Positions 33,606 to 43,171 of a stretch of DNA of 64,000 nucleotides are shown here, piece by piece. The DNA comes from Dietzia natronolimnaea (GTDB lineage: Bacteria > Actinomycetota > Actinomycetes > Mycobacteriales > Mycobacteriaceae). The stretch is taken from assembly GCF_002289575.1 (NCBI RefSeq), contig NZ_NTGA01000021.1, forward strand, positions 28,292 to 92,291. Direction: 5' to 3'. Each line of letters opens with the position of its first letter. The first letter of the stretch is position 1. The translations under genes were made by a program, and so were the position numbers. The notes beneath the pieces are model-generated. The model had not been told where the DNA came from. It saw only the letters and a program-made list of their open reading frames with translations, and did no database searches.

Positions 33606-34610
33606 GTGAGCGAGAACGCGCGTACCCCCCTCGCGGACCGGGTCGACCCCGTCCGCGACTGGTCGGCGCGACGCACCTACCGGTCAGGTGACTTCCGCGC
33701 CGAGGATCTGGTGGCAGCCAAGGCCGGCCGGCGGGTGTCCGTCGTGCTCCCGGCCCGGAACGAGGAGTCGACGGTCGGCGTGATCGTCGCCGCGCTCCAT
33801 TCCGAGCTGGTCGAGCGGGTTCCACTCGTCGACGAGGTGGTGGTGATCGACTCGCACAGCGCGGACCGCACGGCGGACGTGGCCCGTGCCGCCGGAGCGC
33901 GGGTGGTGGCGCAGGGCGACGTGCTGCCCGCGCTGGGAGATGTGCCCGGGAAGGGCGAGGCGCTGTGGAAATCCCTCGCCGCCACCGACGGGGAGTTCGT
34001 CGCCTTCCTCGATTCCGACCTGCGCGACTTCGACCCCGCCTTCGCGGTCGGACTGCTGGGACCGCTGCTCACCGACCCCGGAGTGGTGTTCAGCAAGGGC
34101 GCCTACGAGCGTCCACTCGACGACGGGCGGACCGTCCTGCCGGCGGGCGGCGGACGGGTGACCGAACTCGTCGCCCGGCCACTGCTGGCCACCCACTGGC
34201 CCGCGCTCGCGGGGTTCGTGCAGCCCCTGGCCGGCGAGTACGCCGGGACCCGTCGCGCTCTCGAATCCATCCCGTTCGCCGGCGCGTACGGGGTGGACAT
34301 CGGCATCCTGGTGGACCTGTTCGAGTCGTTCGGCCTGGACGCGCTCGCGCAGGTGGATCTCGGTCGGCGCACCCACCGGCACTCCCCCGATTCGGCGCTG
34401 GCGGTGATGGCGATGCACCAGCATCTCGCCATACTCAGTCGCCTGCGGCGCCACGGTCGGGCACCGGACACCCACGCACCCGGCGACACGCTCACCCTGC
34501 ACAGGCGCGACCCCGTCGGAGGCGGGTTCCACGCCGAGACCGTCGACGTCTCCCCCGGTGAACGGCCCCCGATGCGCGAGATGCGGGCTCAGCTCCGGGC
34601 CGGTTCCTGA
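33606..34610 (+). CDS. gpgS: Glucosyl-3-phosphoglycerate synthase
   Basis: A 334-residue GT-A fold glycosyltransferase of family GT81, corresponding to M. tuberculosis Rv1208. It moves glucose from UDP-glucose to 3-phosphoglycerate, the first step of methylglucose lipopolysaccharide synthesis and of the osmolyte glucosylglycerate. The nucleotide-sugar region VSVVLPARNEEST (about residue 43), VIDSHSADRT (about 81) and the metal motif DSDLRDFD (about 138) are present. It starts at GTG 33606, divergent from the acyl-CoA dehydrogenase. It is a stand-alone gene. Confidence 0.95.
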   Translation: MSENARTPLADRVDPVRDWSARRTYRSGDFRAEDLVAAKAGRRVSVVLPARNEESTVGVIVAALHSELVERVPLVDEVVVIDSHSADRTADVARAAGARVVAQGDVLPALGDVPGKGEALWKSLAATDGEFVAFLDSDLRDFDPAFAVGLLGPLLTDPGVVFSKGAYERPLDDGRTVLPAGGGRVTELVARPLLATHWPALAGFVQPLAGEYAGTRRALESIPFAGAYGVDIGILVDLFESFGLDALAQVDLGRRTHRHSPDSALAVMAMHQHLAILSRLRRHGRAPDTHAPGDTLTLHRRDPVGGGFHAETVDVSPGERPPMREMRAQLRAGS

Positions 34611-34819
34611 TCCGGCATCCCCGCCACATCTTCTCGCGCGACACCGCACCAGTGTCGTACAGATGCGACAGGACCGTCACACTCGTCCCACCGCTAGTAG
34701 AGGACAACGGTCTCGAGTTCGCCGAGCCCGGGCAGCGTACGAGCCATCGGACGGCCCCCTCCGTGTCGATTGTCCAGGGCGGGTGGCGGATACCCCGCCG
34801 GTATGGTGACCATGGTGAC

Positions 34820-35389
34820 ATGAGCACGCCTCCCCCCGCCGCAGCGACCGATCCCGAATCAACCGGCCCCACGCCGAGCGACCTCGCGGAGCCCACCGAC
34901 CCCACTGTGTTCGCGCCGATGCGGTCAGCGGTCGCCGCCGTGGGGACGCTACTGCTGATCGGGATCCCCACGGTCATCATCCCCAATCCGGTGTTCGGCC
35001 GCGAGGTCCCCGTGCGCTGGTGGGAGTACCCGGTCCTCGCCGCCACCGTCCTGCTCACCGCGGCCTGGTTCGGCATCAGGTCCGCCCGCGAGGCGGGCAC
35101 CCCCTCCCGGCTCGGCGGTGACCGGCCCGAGCGGCCCGCCCTGGTGACCGCAGGGGTCGCCACGGCGTGGTTCGCGGTGGCATGCCCGGTATGCAACAAG
35201 ATCGTGCTGCTCATGCTGGGGACCAGCGGCGCGCTCGGGGTGTGGGCACCACTCCAGCCGTGGCTGGCCGCACTCTCACTGGTGTTGCTCGCCGGGGCCG
35301 TGCTCTATCGCTGGCGCGCCCGTCCATGCGCGGACGGCGCGTGTGCGGTGCCCGGCCGCACCGTTACCGGCGCCGCGCCGAACCGCTGA
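34820..35389 (+). CDS. MerT-like membrane protein with CPVCN motif
   Basis: A 189-residue membrane protein with about four hydrophobic segments after an acidic, Pro/Ala/Thr-rich N-terminus. A helix ends in ACPVCNK (about residue 117), followed by GTSGALGVWAPLQPWL and a cytoplasmic RPCADGACAVPG near the C-terminus. A helix Cys pair, a G-x-SGA turn, an L-x-P segment and a later Cys pair occur in that order in the mercury importers MerT/MerC, so it may handle a thiophilic metal. This is inference; no merA or merP is nearby. Its 3' end overlaps the convergent methyltransferase gene by 26 bp. Confidence 0.65.
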   Translation: MSTPPPAAATDPESTGPTPSDLAEPTDPTVFAPMRSAVAAVGTLLLIGIPTVIIPNPVFGREVPVRWWEYPVLAATVLLTAAWFGIRSAREAGTPSRLGGDRPERPALVTAGVATAWFAVACPVCNKIVLLMLGTSGALGVWAPLQPWLAALSLVLLAGAVLYRWRARPCADGACAVPGRTVTGAAPNR

Positions 35390-35996
35390 GGATCGGCGTC
35401 AGCGGGAGCACCGGTGGGAACGATCGGGTCCTGAGCCCGGAGACGTCGAACCCGGCCTCGGAGAGCGTCTGACCGGTGTCCCGGTTCGGGTGGCATCCCC
35501 CGCCGAGCCTGCTCCACACCGGGGCGATCCGGTCGGCCAGTCGACCCAGCCGGCCTTCGGCCCGGACGTGCTCGAGGAGACGCAGCTCGCCGCCGGGAGC
35601 CAGGACACGGCGGGCCTCGGCCAGGGCCGCCGGGACATCCGGGACGGTACACAGGACGAGTCCGAACACCACGGCGTCGGCCTCGCCGTCGGCCAGCGGG
35701 AGGGCTTCGGCCACGGCGTCCACGACATCGACGTGGACCCGCGCACGTGCCGCGTACCGCCGCGCGTGCGCGCGCAGGTGAGGGTCCGGCTCGACCGCCA
35801 CGACCCTGGCGACCTCGGGCGGATAGTGCTCGAAGGTGACCCCGCTGCCCGCGCCCACCTCCACCACCGTTCCCGACAGACCGGAGACCAGGCGCCGGCG
35901 GGACGTCGCGAGCCCGACACGCTCGAGGACGGGGCTAACCATCACCCACACACGGGCGAAGAGCGAGACATCGATCCGATCGTGGGAGGCCTCCAT
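35364..35996 (-). CDS. Class I SAM-dependent methyltransferase
   Basis: A 210-residue methyltransferase of the UbiE/methyltransf_11 group. Motif I is VVEVGAGSGVTF (about residue 44), the acidic residue after strand 2 is in AVEPDP, and motif III lies in RRVLAPGGELRLLEHV. Its substrate is unknown. It is divergent from a PIG-L gene across 74 bp that hold a long inverted repeat (36003-36038). Confidence 0.9.
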   Translation of the reverse strand: MEASHDRIDVSLFARVWVMVSPVLERVGLATSRRRLVSGLSGTVVEVGAGSGVTFEHYPPEVARVVAVEPDPHLRAHARRYAARARVHVDVVDAVAEALPLADGEADAVVFGLVLCTVPDVPAALAEARRVLAPGGELRLLEHVRAEGRLGRLADRIAPVWSRLGGGCHPNRDTGQTLSEAGFDVSGLRTRSFPPVLPLTPILSGSARRR

Positions 35997-36002
35997 GAGA
36001 AG

Positions 36003-36038
36003 ATACGGTACCGGGTATCAAACGGCCCGGAACCGTAT
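36003..36038. promoter_or_regulatory. 12-bp inverted repeat between divergent genes
   Basis: ATACGGTACCGG (36003-36014) and CCGGAACCGTAT (36027-36038) pair with one mismatch across a 12-bp spacer. It starts 7 bp before the methyltransferase start and ends 32 bp before the PIG-L start, well placed for a shared operator. No regulator gene is adjacent. Confidence 0.5.
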
Positions 36039-36070
36039 TTCGCGTCGACGACGAGGGGAGGGCTCGGACC

Positions 36071-36742
36071 ATGGAGAAGACGAGCGGACTGCCGGGGTGG
36101 GCGGCGGTCCTGGCCGTGGTCGCGCACCCCGACGACGAGTCCTTCGGTCTCGGCGCGGTGCTCTCGACCTTCGCCGGGGCAGGCGCGCTCGTGGACGTCC
36201 TCTGCCTGACCAGAGGCGAGGCGTCGACCCTCCACGGCGTCGAGGGCGACCTGTCACTGGTCCGCGAGATCGAGCTGCGGGCCGCCGCCGATGCCCTCGG
36301 GGTCCGACGGGTCACCCTGCTGGGTCACCCCGACGGCGGTGTGGCGACCGTCCGGCCGACCGTCCTCGACGGCGATGTCGAGCGCGCACTGGAACAGACC
36401 CGGCCCGACGGTCTCGTCGTCTTCGACTCCACCGGCATCAGCGGCCACCCGGACCACGTGGCGGCCACCGCGGCCGCCGTCCGGGCGGGCGACCGGCACG
36501 GACTTCCCGTACTGGCGTGGGCCCTCCCGGACGAGATCTGCGCCACCCTCGCCTCCGAGGGGTACGCCGGATTTCTCGGCCGGCGCGGCGGGGAGATCGA
36601 CCTGGCGCTGACCGTCGACCGCACGGCGCAACAGGCCGCGGTGGACTGTCACCCGAGTCAGGCCGTCCCGGGCAGTGTCCTGTGGAGGAGACTGGAGCTG
36701 CAGGGCGACACCGAACATCTGCGGTGGCTCCGACGCCCGTGA
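36071..36742 (+). CDS. PIG-L/LmbE family deacetylase
   Basis: A 223-residue zinc-dependent deacetylase-fold protein. The motif HPDDESFG lies at residues 19-26, and the second motif GHPDHVA near residue 125, both intact. It is followed 94 bp later by a TehB-type methyltransferase and an MFS transporter. A plausible but unproved role is hydrolysis of mycothiol conjugates or N-acetylated compounds ahead of efflux by the MFS protein. Confidence 0.88.
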   Translation: MEKTSGLPGWAAVLAVVAHPDDESFGLGAVLSTFAGAGALVDVLCLTRGEASTLHGVEGDLSLVREIELRAAADALGVRRVTLLGHPDGGVATVRPTVLDGDVERALEQTRPDGLVVFDSTGISGHPDHVAATAAAVRAGDRHGLPVLAWALPDEICATLASEGYAGFLGRRGGEIDLALTVDRTAQQAAVDCHPSQAVPGSVLWRRLELQGDTEHLRWLRRP

Positions 36743-36836
36743 GGCGCGCCACCCCCCCCCGGTGGGATCACCCGGGTACGCCCCGACCCAGTAGAAGTAG
36801 AACCGAGCAGACGCAGTACGGAAAGGACCGCCGCAC

Positions 36837-37448
36837 GTGGACGCCTCCGAATGGAACGCCCGATACCTCGCCCAGCCAGACGTGTGGGGCACCACCCCCG
36901 CGGCCCGCATCGTCGCGGAGGTGACCGGCGCCGAGGACGCCGGCCTGCCCGTGGACACCGCGGTGGACCTGGCGTGTGGCGACGGACGGCATGCGCGGTG
37001 GCTGGCCGCCCACGGATGGCGGGTCTCGGCCGTCGACTTCTCCGAGGTCGCGATCGACCAGGCCCGCGCCAAGGACTCCGATGACGGCCGTACCGGCAGC
37101 GTCGACTGGGTGGTCGGGGACGCCACCACCTGGGAGCCGGAGGAGTCGGTGGACCTCGTCGTCATCGGGTTCCTCCACCTCGACATGGACAGCCTGGTCC
37201 GAGTCCTGGGCAACGCCGGCGGGTGGCTGCGGCCCGGTGGTCATCTCGTCTATCTCGGACACGCCGCGGAGAACCTGCGTCGCGGCGTCGGCGGTCCGCA
37301 GGACCCGACCGTGCTCCCCGGGATCGCCGATCTGGCCCTCGGCGCCCGGGGACTCGAGGTGGTCTCGCTGCGCCACGACCTGCGGCCGGCCGGGAAGGCG
37401 ACCGCGATCGACGTGCTCCTGCACGCACGATCCTGGGTCGACAGATGA
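36837..37448 (+). CDS. TehB-like SAM-dependent methyltransferase
   Basis: A 203-residue methyltransferase with the N-terminal WNARYLAQPDVWGTTP segment typical of TehB/thiopurine-type enzymes, and motif I VDLACGDGRHARWLA at about residue 42. It starts at GTG 36837 with GAAAGGACCG upstream. Its stop overlaps the MFS start (ATGA), so the methylated product may be the exported compound. Small toxic anions or thiols are usual substrates. Confidence 0.9.
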   Translation: MDASEWNARYLAQPDVWGTTPAARIVAEVTGAEDAGLPVDTAVDLACGDGRHARWLAAHGWRVSAVDFSEVAIDQARAKDSDDGRTGSVDWVVGDATTWEPEESVDLVVIGFLHLDMDSLVRVLGNAGGWLRPGGHLVYLGHAAENLRRGVGGPQDPTVLPGIADLALGARGLEVVSLRHDLRPAGKATAIDVLLHARSWVDR

Positions 37449-38767
37449 ACCGGGCAGGCCGGGGCGACGATCGAGTGCAGCGGCGGGTAGTGACCATCCT
37501 GGTTCTCGCGCAGCTGCTCGCCGGCGCGGGTCTCGCCGCCGGGGTGACCGTCGGTGCGCTACTCGCCGAGGACCTGCTCGGCGGGCCCGGCCTGTCCGGC
37601 CTGCCGTCGGCGTTGTTCACCGGCGGGTCCGCGCTCGCGGCGATCGCCGTGGGGAGACTGTCCCAGGCGCGGGGCCGGCGCCCCGGGCTGGCGACGGGCT
37701 TCGCGTTCGGCGCGCTCGGAGCGATCGGCATCGTGGTCGCGACGGCCGTCGACTCCCTTCCGCTGCTCTTCCTGTCGTTCGTCGTCTACGGCTCGGGCAC
37801 CGCCACCAACCTCCAGGCCCGCTACGCCGGTGCAGACCTGGCCACCCCCGAGCACCGCGGGCGGGCACTGTCATACGTGCTCCTCGGCACCACCGCGGGG
37901 GCCGTCGCGGGGCCCAACCTCGTGGGGCCGACGGGAGCCGTCGCCGAGTCACTGGGGCTGCTGCCGTTGTCCGGACCGTTCCTGCTCGCCGCGGTGGCCT
38001 ACGGCGGCGCCGCACTGGTCATCTCGCTGCTGCTGCGTCCCGATCCGTTGCTCGAGGCGCGTCGGCGGGCGACGGCGGCGCCGGACTCGGCGACCGCCTC
38101 GTCGTCGTCCCCGTCACCGGCCCCTGTCGCCTTCGCCTCCCCCGCCGAGCCGGCCGCGCCCTCCCGCATCTGGACCGGGGACGTGCTCACCGGGGTGGCG
38201 GTGATGGCCCTGACGCAGTTCGTCATGGTCGGGCTCATGACCATGACCCCGGTCCACATGCGCGCGCACGATCACGCGGTGACCGTGGTGGGGCTGGTGA
38301 TCTCCCTTCACGTGGCGGCGATGTTCCTACCCGCCCCGCTGTCCGGTTACCTGGTGGACAGGTTCGGCACGCGCCTCGTGGCCGTCTCAGCGGGCCTGGT
38401 GCTGCTGACCTCCGGTGTCCTCGCCGCGGTCTCCCCGCCGCAGTCGACCGTGCTGGTCACCACGGCGCTGATCCTCCTCGGGCTCGGATGGAGCCTCGGC
38501 CTGGTCGCCGGGACCACGGTCCTCACCACGTCCGTGCCCCTCTCGGTCCGCGCCACCGTCCAGGGCCAGGCCGACGTGGCGGTGGCGCTCTCCGGCGCGG
38601 CGGGCGGCCTGGTCTCGGGCCTGGTGTTCGCGTGGATCGACTTCCGTGGCCTCGGCTTCGCGCTCGCGGCGTTGTCGTTGATCGTCGTGGCCTCGGTGCG
38701 GCCGCGGAGTGCGACGCGCGGGACACCTGAGGCGGGAACCGCGCGCATCGCGTCGGAGTCTCGCTGA
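37445..38767 (+). CDS. MFS transporter
   Basis: A 440-residue transporter with 12 predicted helices in two halves, separated by a long Ser/Pro/Ala-rich cytoplasmic loop (about residues 203-240). Helix 2-3 has the GRLSQARGRRPGLA variant of the MFS signature, and the second half GYLVDRFGTRLV. No substrate specificity can be read. The ATG overlaps the methyltransferase stop, making a PIG-L - methyltransferase - MFS run. It converges with the riboflavin transporter gene. Confidence 0.92.
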   Translation: MNRAGRGDDRVQRRVVTILVLAQLLAGAGLAAGVTVGALLAEDLLGGPGLSGLPSALFTGGSALAAIAVGRLSQARGRRPGLATGFAFGALGAIGIVVATAVDSLPLLFLSFVVYGSGTATNLQARYAGADLATPEHRGRALSYVLLGTTAGAVAGPNLVGPTGAVAESLGLLPLSGPFLLAAVAYGGAALVISLLLRPDPLLEARRRATAAPDSATASSSSPSPAPVAFASPAEPAAPSRIWTGDVLTGVAVMALTQFVMVGLMTMTPVHMRAHDHAVTVVGLVISLHVAAMFLPAPLSGYLVDRFGTRLVAVSAGLVLLTSGVLAAVSPPQSTVLVTTALILLGLGWSLGLVAGTTVLTTSVPLSVRATVQGQADVAVALSGAAGGLVSGLVFAWIDFRGLGFALAALSLIVVASVRPRSATRGTPEAGTARIASESR

Positions 38768-38770
38768 CCG

Positions 38771-39490
38771 TCAGGCGACGGCCGCCGGTTCCGACCGATG
38801 CCCCACAGAGGACTCCCTCGCCCGGTCGGCCAGGTCGACGCGCCACCACACCACGAACCCCCAGATCACGAACGCCCCGTACACCAGGTACAACGCCGCT
38901 GACGGGTAGTACCCGGCCTTGAGGAGCAACGGCACACCCACGATGTCGACGCCGATCCACAGCAGCCAGAACTCCGTCCAGCCCCGGGCCATGCCATAGG
39001 TGGCCAGGATCGAACCGGTGAAGATCCATGCGTCCGCCCAGGGGCCCCACGATCCGAGCTCGGAGAAGACCCACCCGAAGACCAGGGTGCCGGTGATCAT
39101 CCCGACGACGAGCCCGGCCCGTTGCCGGCCCGTGGCCCAGTGTGGATGGACCGCGACCGCCTCGATCCCCGCCTGCCCCGGCAGGGCCGCGCTGGCCCGC
39201 CGGTCCCGCGACCAGCGCCACCAGCCGTAGACCCCCACGGCGAGGAACATGACCTGGCGACCGGCCTGACCGTAGAGGTCGACGTCCTGCGGGGTGTGGA
39301 AGACGCCTCCGAGGAAGACCGTGAGCAGAGTGAGGTTGCCGACGATCCCCACCGGCCAGGCCCACACCACCCGGCGCATCCCGCCGATCGCGGCGGCCAA
39401 CCCGAAGACGTTGCCGATGATCTCGCGCCACAGGATCGGTACTCCGCCGATCACCAACTGCGCGTCGAGAAATGAGACGAGAAGGCTCAT
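38771..39490 (-). CDS. ribM: PnuC-family riboflavin transporter
   Basis: A 239-residue membrane protein with about seven helices and the PnuC-family segments IIGNVFGLAAA and GVYGWWRW. PnuC relatives take up nicotinamide riboside, thiamine or riboflavin; here an FMN riboswitch in the leader identifies the substrate as riboflavin, as for PnuX/RibM of Corynebacterium and Streptomyces. The ATG at 39490 (MSLLVSFL) follows GGAAGGGG. The protein should work by facilitated uptake with trapping by a cytoplasmic flavokinase. Confidence 0.9.
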   Translation of the reverse strand: MSLLVSFLDAQLVIGGVPILWREIIGNVFGLAAAIGGMRRVVWAWPVGIVGNLTLLTVFLGGVFHTPQDVDLYGQAGRQVMFLAVGVYGWWRWSRDRRASAALPGQAGIEAVAVHPHWATGRQRAGLVVGMITGTLVFGWVFSELGSWGPWADAWIFTGSILATYGMARGWTEFWLLWIGVDIVGVPLLLKAGYYPSAALYLVYGAFVIWGFVVWWRVDLADRARESSVGHRSEPAAVA

Positions 39491-39581
39491 CGTGTGCCCC
39501 TTCCGCGGGCTTGACACTCCACGGCCCAGGGCTTATGCCGCGTCGCCCGCGGGTCCACGGCGGGGCCGCGGTCCCTCGGGG

Positions 39582-39779
39582 ACACGTTGTTCTCTTCCAT
39601 CCGGACTATGACCGTCGGCCCCGGGATCACACCGGGTCTGCTGACCCCCGCGAACGTGGTCCGGCCGGACATGTCACCTGGCCGCACCGCGCGTGCGGGG
39701 CGCTCGCGGGCTCGCCGCCGGCCATGGGGCCGGTGACATCACCGCCGGTGGGGAATCGCACCCCGCCCTGAGAACGTGT
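39582..39779 (-). ncRNA. FMN riboswitch (RFN element) before ribM
   Basis: Read on the minus strand. P1 is formed by ACACGTT (39773-39779) and AACGTGT (39582-39588). Next to it are the conserved 5' segment CTCAGGGCGGGGTG, the GATTCCCCACCGGCGGTGA strand, the 3' region GACCCGGTGTGATCCCGGG and GCCGACGGTCATAGTCCGGATG. These are the hallmark strings of RFN elements. A variable GC-rich arm occupies about 39665-39725. The region between aptamer and ATG (39491-39581) is CG-rich and contains the GGAAGGGG ribosome site, with GGCCCCG upstream able to pair with it, so control is probably of translation. Confidence 0.95.
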
Positions 39780-39783
39780 TCCC

Positions 39784-39813
39784 GTTGTACTCCTCCCGGC
39801 GGCGACGCCGCAA
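39784..39813 (-). promoter_or_regulatory. Putative promoter of the ribM leader
   Basis: On the minus strand TTGCGG (39808-39813) and TACAAC (39784-39789) are separated by 18 bp, and the predicted start falls at the first bases of the FMN aptamer. This agreement supports the call; the -10 is a weak match. Confidence 0.5.
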
Positions 39814-39850
39814 CCCGGCGGTCGGAGCGCCGCTGACCCACGCCATCGAT

Positions 39851-39899
39851 AAGAGCGTTCGGCGCATTCTCACTCGACCGATGGGTGCGAGACGCTCTT
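39851..39899 (-). terminator. Hairpin downstream of the Rieske gene
   Basis: AAGAGCGT (39851-39858) and ACGCTCTT (39892-39899) pair perfectly around a 33-nt loop, about 30 nt beyond the Rieske protein stop and ahead of the ribM promoter. It would insulate the riboswitch transcript from the gene upstream. The loop is long for a terminator. Confidence 0.4.
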
Positions 39900-39929
39900 C
39901 TCGACGAGAGTGGGGCGCGCGGTCCCGGC

Positions 39930-40391
39930 TCAGCCGATCGTCAGCTGGCCGTTCGCCTCGGTCACCGGGACCACGTCGAGCGGCCTCGGGGCCGGCGCGA
40001 GGGTGTTGCTGCCGTCGGTGGCGTCGTACTCCGCGCCGTGGAGCGGGCAGCGTAGATGCAGGTCGCGGACCACCTGGACGGTCCCACCCTGATGGGTGCA
40101 GCGGGCCGAGTACGCGACGAACTCCCCCTCGGTGGGTTGCGCGACGATCACCGTGGAGTCCCCCGACTTGACCTGCTTGGCGGTCCCGACGGGCACGTCC
40201 GAGGCGGGCATCGTGCTGGCCTGCACCTCGGTCGTCTGCTGCACCGTCGAGGCCGGCTCCGCGGGTTGGGTCATCCCGCACGCCGAGGCGATCCCCGGCA
40301 GCAGGATGATCCCGGGCAGAGCGGCCAGGACGGTACGGCGCTGAGTGCACGGTCCGACGGGGACGGATGCGGCGGCGGGGTGCTCGGTCAT
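39930..40391 (-). CDS. Tat-type Rieske [2Fe-2S] lipoprotein
   Basis: A 153-residue exported protein. A twin-arginine signal (QRRTVLA at about residues 17-23) is followed by SAC near residue 38, which could be a lipidation site though the lipobox is weak. The Rieske ligands are CTHQGG and CPLHGAEYD, with standard spacing. It is a small solitary Rieske protein of the type placed outside the membrane as an electron carrier; its partner is not in the window. It is divergent from the aminotransferase. Confidence 0.88.
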   Translation of the reverse strand: MTEHPAAASVPVGPCTQRRTVLAALPGIILLPGIASACGMTQPAEPASTVQQTTEVQASTMPASDVPVGTAKQVKSGDSTVIVAQPTEGEFVAYSARCTHQGGTVQVVRDLHLRCPLHGAEYDATDGSNTLAPAPRPLDVVPVTEANGQLTIG

Positions 40392-40437
40392 GTGGCCCAT
40401 CGTATCGGGCGGCGACGACCGACCTAGGCTGCGTTCC

Positions 40438-41598
<1,161 letters not shown>

Positions 41599-41611
41599 GA
41601 CCGCGGGACGC

Positions 41612-42577
41612 TCAGCGCCCGGTGGTGAGGACGATCTTGCCCACCGCGCCACGGCCGTCCATGAGCTCCAGTGCCTCGGCGGCCCGGTCCAGCGGGAGCT
41701 CGACGCCCACGAGCGGGTCGAGCTTCCCTGCGGCCAACAGAGGCTCGACCTCGGCCCACTGCTTCTGCAGGTATCCGGGGTTGCTCATCCAGTACTCGCC
41801 CCATCCCACTCCCACGGCGCTCTTGTTGCCGAGCAGCAGGCGGTTGACCTTGACCGTGGGGATCTCACCGCCCGTGAAGCCGATCACGAGGATCCGCCCC
41901 TCCTGCCCCAGGGACCGGATGGAGTCGGTGAACCGGTCGCCTCCCACGGGGTCCACGACGATGTCCACGCCCTTGCCGCCGGTGAGCTCCTTCACCGCGT
42001 CCTTGAACCCCTCGGGGACGACGGCGTCGGACGCGCCGGCCCTGAGTGCCAACTCCCGCTTCTCCTCGGAGGAGGCGACCGCGATCACGCGAGCACCGGA
42101 CGCCACGGCGAACTGGGTGGCGGCGATGCCGATGCCGCCACCCGCGCCGTGCACGAGAACCGTCTCCCCGGGCTGGAGGCGGCCGCGGTGCGCCAGCGCG
42201 AAGTGCACGGTGAGGACGTTCATCGGAATGGACGCGCCCTGGGCGAAGGTCATCGAATCGGGGAGCCGGAACACCTGGGCGGGGTCGGTGGAGACCACCT
42301 CGGCGAACCCTCCGAGGCCGGGAAAGGCGCACACGCGGTCGCCGGCGGCGAATCCCGACCCCTCGGGGGCGGAGCGGACCACACCTGCCACCTCCGATCC
42401 GGGCACGAACGGCAGCGGCGGCGAGATCTGGTACTTCCCGCGGGACTGGAGGACCTCGGGGAAGGTCACGCCCGAGGCGTGGACGTCGATGACGACCGCT
42501 CCCGGTTCCGGTTCGGGGAGGTCCACGACCTCCAGGGCGGCGGGTCCGTCATGGGATGAGATGTGAATGGCACGCAT
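41612..42577 (-). CDS. NADPH:quinone oxidoreductase-type MDR protein
   Basis: A 321-residue zinc-free medium-chain dehydrogenase/reductase. The NADPH motif is HGAGGGIGIAATQFA (about residue 143); FVPGSEVAGVV and the ASGVTFPEVLQSRGKY region are typical of the quinone-oxidoreductase branch. It probably reduces quinones or enals with NADPH. It converges with the aminotransferase (stops 14 bp apart). Confidence 0.92.
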   Translation of the reverse strand: MRAIHISSHDGPAALEVVDLPEPEPGAVVIDVHASGVTFPEVLQSRGKYQISPPLPFVPGSEVAGVVRSAPEGSGFAAGDRVCAFPGLGGFAEVVSTDPAQVFRLPDSMTFAQGASIPMNVLTVHFALAHRGRLQPGETVLVHGAGGGIGIAATQFAVASGARVIAVASSEEKRELALRAGASDAVVPEGFKDAVKELTGGKGVDIVVDPVGGDRFTDSIRSLGQEGRILVIGFTGGEIPTVKVNRLLLGNKSAVGVGWGEYWMSNPGYLQKQWAEVEPLLAAGKLDPLVGVELPLDRAAEALELMDGRGAVGKIVLTTGR

Positions 42578-42631
42578 GGCCCCATAGTGTCAGCACACCC
42601 GCCCGCCCCGGCCGGAACCGGCGGGGGCGGA

Positions 42632-43090
42632 TCACGTGTCGGGGTTCGCCGGCGGGCTCGGATCGACCGTCTCGAGGTGGCGACGCAGTCTCCGGCGTCG
42701 ATGGAGATGCAGGGCGAGCCCCACGGCCACCACCACCTGGCCCACCTGGAAAGCCAGCGCCATGAGGATGAACTCCCTCCCGAACGTGGTGGGCAGGACC
42801 AGGAGCAACGCGCAGAGGCCCAACAGCACGACCGTGAGGATCTGGCCTCCGGCGAGGAGTCGACGCGGGGTGGTGACGAGACGGCCCCGGGACAGCAGCA
42901 GCACCGAGTTCATGGCGACGAGAAGACACACCGGCACCCCGATCTGCGAGGGGAACAGGAACAGGACCACGAACAACGGGTGCGAGCTGAGCGTGACGGT
43001 CCCGGTCGCGACGAACTGGGGGACGCTCCACAGTGCGGTGAGGAGAGCGCAGGACACGGTGATCCACGAGCCGCCCACCAGGATCCGCAC
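42632..43090 (-). CDS. Four-helix membrane protein, unknown
   Basis: A 152-residue protein with four hydrophobic segments (about residues 7-28, 38-62, 78-98 and 108-128) and an Arg/His-rich C-terminal tail (HLHRRRRLRRHL). I recognise no family motif. It is preceded by a GC-rich gap and is likely a single gene. Confidence 0.6.
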   Translation of the reverse strand: MRILVGGSWITVSCALLTALWSVPQFVATGTVTLSSHPLFVVLFLFPSQIGVPVCLLVAMNSVLLLSRGRLVTTPRRLLAGGQILTVVLLGLCALLLVLPTTFGREFILMALAFQVGQVVVAVGLALHLHRRRRLRRHLETVDPSPPANPDT

Positions 43091-43171
43091 CCGACGAGGA
43101 TAACTGCGCCGCCTACCGGTCGGGCCCCTGCCCGCCCCGCGGTTCGGCCACGCCGCGAGGTCCCCCGCTAC

